DNA from: Calditrichia bacterium
GTDB taxonomy: Bacteria > Calditrichota > Calditrichia > Calditrichales > J004
NCBI GenBank assembly: GCA_020635035.1
Contig: JACKAO010000007.1
Coordinates: 248,001-312,000, forward strand
Direction: 5' to 3'
DNA length: 64,000 nt
Shown: positions 16,901 through 25,233 of the stretch, in pieces
Position numbering within the stretch: position 1 is the first letter of the stretch
How the letters are laid out: each line of letters begins with the position of its first letter
Made by a program: the position numbers and the translations under genes
The notes under the pieces: generated by a model
What the model saw: only the letters and a program-made list of their open reading frames with translations
Database searches by the model: none
What the model was told of the DNA's origin: nothing

Positions 16901-19900
16901 CCGCCAAGACTAATGCATGAATCTGAGACGGGTCAAATTTTTGACAAAGCATCCCGTAATATATTCAGGCATGACGAGATGGAAGAGAACGGATTGGTTT
17001 TTGAACACTATGCCTATTTCCTGGAAAAACAGTTACGATTTAAAGAAGATTATTATGGTTATGCAGATGCAGTAAAACACTGGAAGAACTTACAACAGGA
17101 AAAACAATTTCCAGTATTTCTGAAAAATTATTTTCCCTGGGTAAAAGATGAAGCAAAAGTAATACCTGCAGACTATAAAGGTCTGCAAAGCATGTTAAAG
17201 AAACAAAAAGATCGATGGATTTTAGATAAGAAGAAATTAAAAAACACAAAGCAGGAAATCCATCCATTATCTTACCTTAATTCAAGAGATAATAAAAGAA
17301 TTCTCTGGATTCGTGGAGATTCAATTGGTGATGCTGTTTTATCCATAGATGCCATAACAATCCTGAAAAAGAGATATAAAAATGTCACGGTAACAGTTGT
17401 TTGTCAGAATCATATAAAAGAAATATATGAAGAACATCCCGCTGTTGATGAAATAGTTGGGTTTGACAGGCAAAAACTGCTTAATGATAATACCTACCAG
17501 ATGCAGGTTGTGAACGAACTCAGAAAACATAAAGCTTTTCTTGCTGTAAATGCAGTATTTTCACGCGATCTAGTTTCTGATTTTCTTACTTTAAACAGTG
17601 AAGCAGTTTTCACTTTAGGCTTTGAGGGTGACAATTGTAATCTTGATGAAAATCTGCGAAAACAGCACAATATACTATATAGCTTCCTTGTACCGGTAAG
17701 TAATTCAAACCTTAATGAATTAGAAAGAAATGCAGCTTTACTTAGTTTTATTACAAATAACGAAGAAACAATTAAGCCTAGGATCTTTTTCAACAAAGAA
17801 GATGAAAAGTTTGCTTCAGATTTCTTTGAAGACAACCAGTTGGATCCCCAAAAAGTAATCGTTTTATTTGCAGGTGCACAACATGATATAAAGGACTATG
17901 AAAAGTTTGGAGCTGTTCTTAATGAGATCTGCAAAAAGAATGATTATAGCGTATTGGCGTTGGGTGGTTCAAAAGAATATAACCTTAATCAAAAGAATTT
18001 AGATGCCATTGAAAACAAATCCTATAATCTTTGCGGAAATACAACCTTACGCCAGGCATCAGCATTGGTCAGTCGTTGTTTGTTGGCAGTAGGGACTGAT
18101 ACAAGTATTGGGCACATAGCTGCGGCTTTAAACATTCCCCAAGTAATAGTTTTAGGTGGTGGACACTATGGTCGTTTTATGCCCATTCATTCTTCAACAA
18201 CTGTTGTAAGCCAGCCACTTGATTGTTATGGCTGTAACTGGCGTTGTAAGTTTGAATCTGCCAAATGTATCAAGGATATTTCTGTAATTTTATTAAGGCA
18301 AGCAATTGAAAATGTTCTGACTCAAAAATCCGATAAACCGACTATATATATTTCTAATGAAAAAGATAAGACCTACCTGGAAAAATACATCAATCAAGAT
18401 ACTGCCCAGGTTAGAGTTATTGAAATACCTGCTGAAAAAGAAATTGCAACAAAGAGCAGCGCTGCAGCCAGATTAGATTTATCTCAATACTACCAGCCCA
18501 TTGCTGGGGATACGGAGAAGTTTATAGCTGTCAATCCGCAAAAATCTGCTGGTAATGTCTGTTCTTCTTTTCAGACCTTAAAAGATTATGATGTTCGTGA
18601 TTTTGGTATCGGATTGGATGCCATTCTTCAGATCATGGGCCATGTTGTAATCAATAAGTTTAAACAACAATGGAATGGCAAAAGTGATTTTTGGTTAAAA
18701 ACAATTGTTCTGCCTGTAAAATGCCAATTGAGAAGTGCACAGGATAATTCATTGTTTAGTGAAAAGCGACCTTCTTTACCAGAAGATATTCATCCGCAAT
18801 TTATTGAAAGTGACGAACGCCGGCATGATGTCCTTGAGTATGCTAAACAGTTGAAGAATGGCAAAGACCTGGGAATGCCGTTGTATATGTCAGGTCAGGT
18901 ATTAAATGAACTGATGTCAAAACCTGTAGCTGAAAAGAATGCTATCTATATGCTGGACGGTGCGCGTCGAATTAGTGCATCTGCTTTGGCTCATAAAGAC
19001 GGCATTAATATTCTGCTGATACTTCATGAAAATGAATATAAAGATCTCCTTCCTGAAGAAAAGCTTAGACAATTATCTCAAAAAATGAATTCACTTTCAT
19101 GGTTTAAAAACTATCAGTCAATCTCGCTTATTGGCTTGCACGGAGAAAGATCTACAAGCCGGTTTTCGCTATTTGATGTCAATGTATTAAAAGACCAGAC
19201 TGTTATGGATTTCGGCTGTAATATTGGCCAGGCTTCTTTGAAAGCAATACAGGCAGGTGCAAAAAAGGTTATTGGTGTGGAAGGAATGGCGGACACATTT
19301 AATCTTGCGAATGATATCAAAGAGATTGTTGGTTTTAGTAATCTTAACTATTTAAACGTGGATTTTAATGATCAGAATTTTGATGCTACTATTGATCAGA
19401 CCTTTCCCGAAAAGACAGATTATTCATTTTTCTTCTCAGTTTATCGGACAAAGGAGCTGACACAACGTGAACGATTGTTCCAGTATATTATCGATAAAAC
19501 AACAAAAGGTATTTTCTTTGAAGGTCACGCAGATCCAAAGATTGACAGTCTTGAATATTATGATTGGTTGTTTAATTCATTTGGCTTAAAGCATCAGTTT
19601 TTAGGATACAGCGAAGGCAATATACGCCCATTGTTTTTTATTCCATTACAAAATATATCAACCAATCAAACAAAAGACACTGATTATACTGCCCCATCAT
19701 TAAATATCAGCAACGAATTAATTGCTACGCCTGCTTCTGAGCATAAGTACATGGTTTCAGCGATTGTTTCAACATACAACAGTGAAAAATTTATTGAAGG
19801 TAAAATTAATGATCTGCTATCGCAGACAATTGCAGATAAGCTTGAAATAATAATTATTGACAGCAATTCTCAGCAAAATGAAAAATCAATTATTGAGAAA

Positions 19901-22900
19901 TATCAGCAAAAGTTTAACAACATTAAATACCTGCGAACTGAGAATAGGGAAACAGTCTACCAGGCATGGAATCGCGGTATAAAAATGGCCAGCGGAAAAT
20001 ATCTGACAAACTCCAATACGGATGACCGCTTAAGATCGGATGCTTTGCAAGTTATGGTAGACTATCTTGAAGCACATCCGGAAGAAGCTTTGGTTTATGC
20101 AGACTTTTACATTACCGGTTATGATAATCAAACTTTTGAAAAACACATCCGAACCGGCTACAGCATAAAACCTGATTTTAATCCGGATATTATGCTCCAT
20201 GGCTGTCATATGGGACCCCAACCTGTCTGGCGTAAATCAGTTCACGAAAAGATCGGGCTTTTCAATGAAGCACTGAAAGCAGCCGGTGATTACGAAATGT
20301 GGTGCAGAATGGTTGCTTCAGGTTACAAACTGAAACATCTGCAGGAGTTCCTGGGACTATATCTGCATAACGCATCTGGTATTGTAAACAGCAATCAAAA
20401 TCTGGCTAACCAGGAAGCGCAAGCCGTACGTCTGCATTATAAAAATGCATTACCAGAGCCGGCACAGGATTTACCAACGGGATTTTATTATCAGCAACCT
20501 GTGCAAGCGGCAAAATATGTTAATATTTGTATGGTGACATATAACCGGCTTGAATTCACACAGGAAGCACTGCATTCAATCATGGTTTATACAAGATTCC
20601 CTTATGTTATTACAGTAGTAGACAATGCTAGTACTGATGGTACCAGGGAATTTTTAAATATGCTTAAGGAAAAAGGTGTAATTAAAAATCTTATTCTCCT
20701 TGATGAAAATGTGGGTGTTGCAAAAGCGTCTAATCTGGCCTGGATGCAGGAAATTGGTGCTGCATATTACATGAAATTTGATAATGATATCGTTATTCAG
20801 AAGACCGATTGGTTAAAAAATATGGTTGATGTTGCCGATAATGTTTCAGATGTGGGTATGGTCGGCTATAACTTCGAGCCTGTGAGCTATCCGGTTTCTA
20901 ACTTAAATGGATTTAATGTAAGGATTAAGAAGCCAGGAAATCTTGGCGGTGCATGTGTTCTTATACCAAAATCAACAGAAAAATTATTGGGCTATTGGTG
21001 TGAAGAGTATGGTCTGTATAGTGAAGAAGATGCTGATTATGGTTATAGAATTGAGCTGAGTGCCTTATTGAATGTTTATATGGAAGATGAAAATATTGGT
21101 TTGCATTTGCCTGCCGGAAAAGCAGCAAGAATAGACCAGGATGATAATTACATTGCAAAAGATGGTTTAGAAGAAGAAGTCCATAAAGAATACAGACAAT
21201 GGAAAGACGAACAAAGAAATTTTGTCGTTGACGGTGGTTTGAGAGAGAAAAACTTTAAAGCATACAGGGAAAAGACTAAACCAACTTTTATGCCACCTTC
21301 ATATTACAATAAATACAATAAAAAGTACTCTAATGCTGATAAACAAAATCAATTGGGCATAATTACCGGTCCACCTAAAATTGGTTTTCTGTCAATTGAT
21401 AAACATAACCTTGCATGTCCATATCTAAGGTTACTCACTCCACTGAAGGCGTTGGACAACAAAGGACTGATTGAATATGTCTCACTGGATTTAGATTCCG
21501 AAATGGAAATTACAGTAAAGAAACTATGCTCTGTTGATATCTTAATAATTCAGCGAAATGTTCCAGGCTTATTACCTTATGAAAAACTTGATGGATTACT
21601 CAGTACACAACTGGTTAAACCAAAAATTGTTTTTGAATTTGATGATGCTTTTGGTCATGTCTATAAAAGCCATATCGCATATGATTTTTATCAGCAAATG
21701 ATACCTACATTTAAGAAGTATATAGAAAATGCAGATCTTATTACTGTTTCTACAGAAAAGTTAAAAAAATATTATGCTGAAGATAAAAATTGTATTGTTC
21801 TGCCAAATACACTTGATGAAGGTTTATGGCATTTTAGAGACAAGGCAAAAAGTAAAAATGATAAAATAAAAATATTATTCTCGGGTACAATTACGCATGA
21901 GAGTGATCTGAAAGTTATAAAGGAACCTTTAAAACGAATTTTAAAAGAATACAAAAATGAAGTTGAATTGTATTTCTGGGGTGATGGAATTCCTGAGTTT
22001 ACAAAACACAGAAATGTAAAACTGCTGAGCCAGTTTAATCCTGACTATATAGGTTATGCAAAATACCTGCAACAATTAGACATGGATTTTGCTATTGTGC
22101 CCTTGGTTGATAATGCTTTTAATAATGCAAAATCAAACATTAAGTGGCTGGAATATTCAGCTTGTGAAATACCTGGTATATTTTCAAATGTCGGAGAATA
22201 CAATCTCCATATAAAGGATAAAGAAACCGGTTTATTAGTTAAAAACACAGTAAATGAATGGTATCGCGCTATAAAATGGATGATTCAGAATCCCGAAAAA
22301 AGAATTAATATCGCTAAAACCGCCAAAGCGCAGGTAAAAGAAAATTATATAGTACAAAGAAATGCAGAAAAATGGATTGAAGCCTATAAAACAATTCTAA
22401 ATCCGGGTGATTCTGAAGCTGTTGAAAAACAGGAAAAACCAGCAGTATCCATTATCATTCCTGTATTCAACAAGATTGAATACACAAAAAAATGTATAGA
22501 AACCATTTTAAAGAATACAAATGAAGGTTTTGAAGTTCTTGTCGTTGACAACGGTTCTAATGATGGTACCGAAGAATATTTCGCTGAAATAACCAAATCA
22601 GAAAATCGCATCAGGTATATAAAAAATCCGGAGAATCTGGGTTTTGCAGCAGCAAATAATATTGCAGCTCTTAAGGCAAAGGGAGAATATCTTGTATTTT
22701 TGAATAATGACACTGAAGTTCAGACGGGATGGCTGGAGAACATGCTTAAAGTTGCCCAAAATGATGAAAAGGTTGGGGCAGTTGGCTGCAAATTATTATA
22801 TCCTGATTTAAGCATACAGCATGCCGGTGTTGTGATTGTTGATAATCAAATACAGAATGATCCTTTACAGGCTCAAAATATTTTTGTCGGCGAAAAACGC

Positions 22901-25231
22901 GATGCAAAAGACCCCAACATTATCAGGGAATACCAGGCAGTTACTGCTGCCTGTATGCTGGTCAGTGCAAAAAAATTCACAGATGTTGATGGTTTTGATG
23001 AACTCTTCTGGAATGGTTATGAAGATGTTGACTTATGTTTTAAACTGCGTCAACAGGGTTATAAAATAATATATCAGCCGGCTTCAGAAGTGATACATCA
23101 TGAATCCAAGAGCGGACCTGAAAGATTTTCTAAAGTCGCTGAGAATATCCACAGATTGCATCAGAAATGGCTGGCGGAAGTATCGGTTGATTTTATTCTT
23201 AAACCAGATGGCACGGTTAAAGAAGGTGAAATAATTAATATTCGTGCATATGGTAAAAACAAACCTGTTGCCAATGAACACGAGAATCAACAGGACCACG
23301 CATCAATAATTATGCTTACATGTAATGCCAGGGAAATGACACAAAAGTGTGTTAATTCAATTCTTAAAAACACCCGTTTTCCATACGAGATAATCTTTGT
23401 TGATAATGGATCTAAGGATGGAACTGTTAAATACCTGGAAAAAATCATAGCAGAAAACAAGCATTTTAAACTGATAAAAAATAAATCGAATCGCGGATTT
23501 TCGGCAGGAAATAACCAGGGCGTGGAACAAGCTTCCGGTAAGTATATTGTTTTACTAAATAATGATGTTCTGGTGGCGGAAGGCTGGTTGGAAGATCTGG
23601 TCAACTCTTTTGAAAAAGATCAAAAGATAGGCATGGTTGGTGTTCTCACTAACAAAGCCAGTGGGCTGCAGATGCTGCAGGGATTATCGTATAAAGATGA
23701 TGCCGGATTTGAAGAGTTTGCAGGGGAGTGGCGCAAAAAATACCACGGACATATAACCCCGCGCCGCAGACTTGCCGGACTGGCAATGCTGACTAGTAAG
23801 TCGCTCTATGAGTCAATCGGTGGTTTTGACGAATCGTATGGCCTTGGTAATTTTGAAGACGATGATATCAGCCTTAAAGTCCGACAGGCGGGCTATGCTT
23901 TGATGGTTCATGAAGGTACATTTATCCACCATTATGGCCACAGTTCATTCAAGGCGAATAATATAGACTTGCTGGAATCTCTGAAAGAAAATGAAAAAAT
24001 CTTCCGGAAAAAATGGCCGCAGGTGGATTATGATGAGCTACTGGAGTTAAAAAATCCATTGCATGAAATACATCCGGAACAAATTAAAGAAGCCGAGCTT
24101 CTTATTGAGCAGAATAAATTCACAGAAGCAGAAGCAATTTTCACTGATATACTTCAATTAAATCCTGTTTCAGGAGAAGCGTTATTAGGAATCGCACTCA
24201 CGCTTAATCTGCAGGGACGTTTTGATGAAGCCGATGGATTTTTGCACAAAGCAAACAATCACCATCCTGAGAATATTATTGTTCTCAATCAGCTTGGTAT
24301 TTCAGCATTCCGGAAAAGTGATTTCAGTCTGGCAGAAAATTATTTTGCCAGAGTTATAATGCTCAACCCGGAATATGTTGATGCCCAGCGTAATTATGGC
24401 CGGGCGCTAATAGAAAAAGGTGATTATGAAAACGGTGTAACTGCTTTTCTGAAAATTTTGGCAAAGTCACCGGATGATATTGTTTCACTAAACTACCTGG
24501 CAGAATTGTTCATAGAAATCGAAAAATATGATAATGCACGCCAATTATTGGAAAAAGCTCAAAAAACGGATCCTTTTAACGACAATACTAATGCCTTGCT
24601 TGAACAGGTAAATAGTATTTTAAATGGTACTCAAAATCCGATCATAAAGGACGACGATTTAAATATGGAAAATTCATTGTATTTAAGGGCTATGGAACTT
24701 TTAAATGATTTTAAACCATCCGAAGCCGAAGCTCTCTTCAGACAAAGTTATGATATTGAAAAGAATCCCGATGCCCTTTTTGGAATTGCACTTTGTGCCG
24801 TTCAAAAAGAACAAACTATTAAAGCTATTGGTGAATTAAATAAATTATTGCAGCTTTACCCTGATTATGCCCCTGCTTACAACCAGCTTGGATTGGTCTA
24901 TTTTAAGAACGAAGAAATAGAAAATGCCAAAGGTTTCTTTATAAAAGCTATTGAAAAAGATCGCAATCTTGTGAGTGCCCAGCGCAATTATGGCTTATGT
25001 CTAATTGAACTTGAAGATTATCAAAATGGAATTGCAGTTTTCGATAAGATTCTGACTAAAAATCCACAGGATACAGAAACGCTGCTTATACTTGCCGGAT
25101 TTTATTGTGAAGTGGAAAAATGGGCCGAAGCAGAAACTATTACCGACAAAATTCTCACTATTGAGCCTGAAAATGAAGATGCATTAAGATTAGGTGAGTT
25201 AATTCGTGAGAATGCGTCCTTTCAGGAATAA
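13991..25231 (+). CDS. Giant multi-module glycan-modifying protein (3746 aa)
   Basis: One uninterrupted frame. Modules by approximate residue: 1-345 polysaccharide pyruvyl transferase-like (RLHSSLFANGFGIPG near 266); 355-530 SAM methyltransferase (LNLGCGF near 360); 550-775 FkbM-type methyltransferase (DVGANIGKYTK near 570, LDVEGAE later); 778-1090 glycosyltransferase-like with DVDEFW near 899; 1100-1450 GT9 heptosyltransferase-like (GDSIGDAVLS, GTDTSIGHIAAALNIP); 1530-1880 a ParB-like MLDGARRISA element then a third methyltransferase (DFGCNIGQ near 1738); 1917-2140 GT2; 2173-2440 GT2 (FDNDIV); 2459-2800 GT4-like; 2815-3090 GT2 (NNDTEV); 3101-3355 GT2 (NNDVLV); 3360-3746 TPRs. There is no signal peptide or membrane helix, so it should be cytoplasmic. 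I infer that it builds or attaches a decorated oligosaccharide, possibly on flagellin or junction proteins, because it follows flgK-flgL; surface polysaccharide synthesis is the alternative. It is a stop-stop-spaced (2-base gap) operon partner of the next gene. Confidence 0.88.
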   Translation: MTKTKNIIISGTNFWNPGDDFVRDGIITILNEMFQGYILNFHFYNFNADFFPYTKFSGISNTVQAGDLDLYKNHIDYIVIAGLSAGVEIKDLYNWIIKNDLQDRVFMIGAGYENDYVDKYISQEPEATIFRNAKVITGRTFKRPKFIDQNNLQYNYINCPAILSVPEVKSIPANKKIEKIGFSIQLPKGIGILNQLCSPENYNLTLSILQSLMKNYQVEVVAHHKTEYFYFLEMFKNVNIPVIYSSYYQDLHKIYPRYDLVITTRLHSSLFANGFGIPGIIINDTDRHTHCLQGFPHSVWVNSMEKFEKEFSRILNKDLQKISNEAHNFKTNLKNKYIDILSVPFGVKKIQHSQHRQPGKLNLGCGFDYREGYINVDGNAKLPKVDLVLDIKPGALKKVFSENSLTEIVAKDFVEHHFHWEARELLEEFHTILDVNGKINITLPNIEMILQDTEKPIHEKLLWLYGGQDIGTPTDSDEQKAMRRKYSTYYCHKFGWTKDTIKKELTSIGYTDIVISDQGWNMNVVAAKATTSSADVSGKEKNTSEIEFFNSEKKEQLLVIDNVAEGMTVFDVGANIGKYTKLFSHIVGTKGKVYAFEPSAFAYKKLSELHDTQNLSNTEIINKAVYSENTSITLNEFPEEFCSWNSIGKPVMKKPQTTDEYVPIENSVEVEAITLDSFCKDKDITSIDYLKLDVEGAEIHALKGAGNLLRNKAIKYLQFEVSKQMLEGMNTTAKAVFDFLDKYGYTCYKITEDGEIGGKVSDSDEFYENYIAIPFKKQVKDLPVHFFTIVLNGQPFIENQIQIMQELPFKWHWHIMEGVAELKHDTSWSLSNGAKITERMHQNGLSTDGTSAFLDKIAKDYADQVTVYRKDKGSFWDGKLEMVNAPLSNIKEESLLWQLDVDEFWYPWQISRVREMFADQPDKNAAYFFCHFFVGENLITGTKNTYGNNTGYEWLRVWRFHPGNYFSSHEPPRLMHESETGQIFDKASRNIFRHDEMEENGLVFEHYAYFLEKQLRFKEDYYGYADAVKHWKNLQQEKQFPVFLKNYFPWVKDEAKVIPADYKGLQSMLKKQKDRWILDKKKLKNTKQEIHPLSYLNSRDNKRILWIRGDSIGDAVLSIDAITILKKRYKNVTVTVVCQNHIKEIYEEHPAVDEIVGFDRQKLLNDNTYQMQVVNELRKHKAFLAVNAVFSRDLVSDFLTLNSEAVFTLGFEGDNCNLDENLRKQHNILYSFLVPVSNSNLNELERNAALLSFITNNEETIKPRIFFNKEDEKFASDFFEDNQLDPQKVIVLFAGAQHDIKDYEKFGAVLNEICKKNDYSVLALGGSKEYNLNQKNLDAIENKSYNLCGNTTLRQASALVSRCLLAVGTDTSIGHIAAALNIPQVIVLGGGHYGRFMPIHSSTTVVSQPLDCYGCNWRCKFESAKCIKDISVILLRQAIENVLTQKSDKPTIYISNEKDKTYLEKYINQDTAQVRVIEIPAEKEIATKSSAAARLDLSQYYQPIAGDTEKFIAVNPQKSAGNVCSSFQTLKDYDVRDFGIGLDAILQIMGHVVINKFKQQWNGKSDFWLKTIVLPVKCQLRSAQDNSLFSEKRPSLPEDIHPQFIESDERRHDVLEYAKQLKNGKDLGMPLYMSGQVLNELMSKPVAEKNAIYMLDGARRISASALAHKDGINILLILHENEYKDLLPEEKLRQLSQKMNSLSWFKNYQSISLIGLHGERSTSRFSLFDVNVLKDQTVMDFGCNIGQASLKAIQAGAKKVIGVEGMADTFNLANDIKEIVGFSNLNYLNVDFNDQNFDATIDQTFPEKTDYSFFFSVYRTKELTQRERLFQYIIDKTTKGIFFEGHADPKIDSLEYYDWLFNSFGLKHQFLGYSEGNIRPLFFIPLQNISTNQTKDTDYTAPSLNISNELIATPASEHKYMVSAIVSTYNSEKFIEGKINDLLSQTIADKLEIIIIDSNSQQNEKSIIEKYQQKFNNIKYLRTENRETVYQAWNRGIKMASGKYLTNSNTDDRLRSDALQVMVDYLEAHPEEALVYADFYITGYDNQTFEKHIRTGYSIKPDFNPDIMLHGCHMGPQPVWRKSVHEKIGLFNEALKAAGDYEMWCRMVASGYKLKHLQEFLGLYLHNASGIVNSNQNLANQEAQAVRLHYKNALPEPAQDLPTGFYYQQPVQAAKYVNICMVTYNRLEFTQEALHSIMVYTRFPYVITVVDNASTDGTREFLNMLKEKGVIKNLILLDENVGVAKASNLAWMQEIGAAYYMKFDNDIVIQKTDWLKNMVDVADNVSDVGMVGYNFEPVSYPVSNLNGFNVRIKKPGNLGGACVLIPKSTEKLLGYWCEEYGLYSEEDADYGYRIELSALLNVYMEDENIGLHLPAGKAARIDQDDNYIAKDGLEEEVHKEYRQWKDEQRNFVVDGGLREKNFKAYREKTKPTFMPPSYYNKYNKKYSNADKQNQLGIITGPPKIGFLSIDKHNLACPYLRLLTPLKALDNKGLIEYVSLDLDSEMEITVKKLCSVDILIIQRNVPGLLPYEKLDGLLSTQLVKPKIVFEFDDAFGHVYKSHIAYDFYQQMIPTFKKYIENADLITVSTEKLKKYYAEDKNCIVLPNTLDEGLWHFRDKAKSKNDKIKILFSGTITHESDLKVIKEPLKRILKEYKNEVELYFWGDGIPEFTKHRNVKLLSQFNPDYIGYAKYLQQLDMDFAIVPLVDNAFNNAKSNIKWLEYSACEIPGIFSNVGEYNLHIKDKETGLLVKNTVNEWYRAIKWMIQNPEKRINIAKTAKAQVKENYIVQRNAEKWIEAYKTILNPGDSEAVEKQEKPAVSIIIPVFNKIEYTKKCIETILKNTNEGFEVLVVDNGSNDGTEEYFAEITKSENRIRYIKNPENLGFAAANNIAALKAKGEYLVFLNNDTEVQTGWLENMLKVAQNDEKVGAVGCKLLYPDLSIQHAGVVIVDNQIQNDPLQAQNIFVGEKRDAKDPNIIREYQAVTAACMLVSAKKFTDVDGFDELFWNGYEDVDLCFKLRQQGYKIIYQPASEVIHHESKSGPERFSKVAENIHRLHQKWLAEVSVDFILKPDGTVKEGEIINIRAYGKNKPVANEHENQQDHASIIMLTCNAREMTQKCVNSILKNTRFPYEIIFVDNGSKDGTVKYLEKIIAENKHFKLIKNKSNRGFSAGNNQGVEQASGKYIVLLNNDVLVAEGWLEDLVNSFEKDQKIGMVGVLTNKASGLQMLQGLSYKDDAGFEEFAGEWRKKYHGHITPRRRLAGLAMLTSKSLYESIGGFDESYGLGNFEDDDISLKVRQAGYALMVHEGTFIHHYGHSSFKANNIDLLESLKENEKIFRKKWPQVDYDELLELKNPLHEIHPEQIKEAELLIEQNKFTEAEAIFTDILQLNPVSGEALLGIALTLNLQGRFDEADGFLHKANNHHPENIIVLNQLGISAFRKSDFSLAENYFARVIMLNPEYVDAQRNYGRALIEKGDYENGVTAFLKILAKSPDDIVSLNYLAELFIEIEKYDNARQLLEKAQKTDPFNDNTNALLEQVNSILNGTQNPIIKDDDLNMENSLYLRAMELLNDFKPSEAEALFRQSYDIEKNPDALFGIALCAVQKEQTIKAIGELNKLLQLYPDYAPAYNQLGLVYFKNEEIENAKGFFIKAIEKDRNLVSAQRNYGLCLIELEDYQNGIAVFDKILTKNPQDTETLLILAGFYCEVEKWAEAETITDKILTIEPENEDALRLGELIRENASFQE
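24070..25228 (+). repeat. Tandem duplicated TPR block at the C-terminus of the giant protein
   Basis: Two successive TPR blocks of about 180 residues (about 3368-3545 and 3567-3746) align along their length. Clear anchor pairs are ALLGIALTLNLQGRFDEA / ALFGIALCAVQKEQTIKA and VDAQRNYGRALIEKGDYENG / VSAQRNYGLCLIELEDYQNG. The pattern indicates internal duplication of a whole multi-TPR unit and not just generic TPR similarity. TPRs usually bind a protein partner, which in TPR-containing glycosyltransferases can be the acceptor. Confidence 0.8.
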
Positions 25232-25233
25232 TA

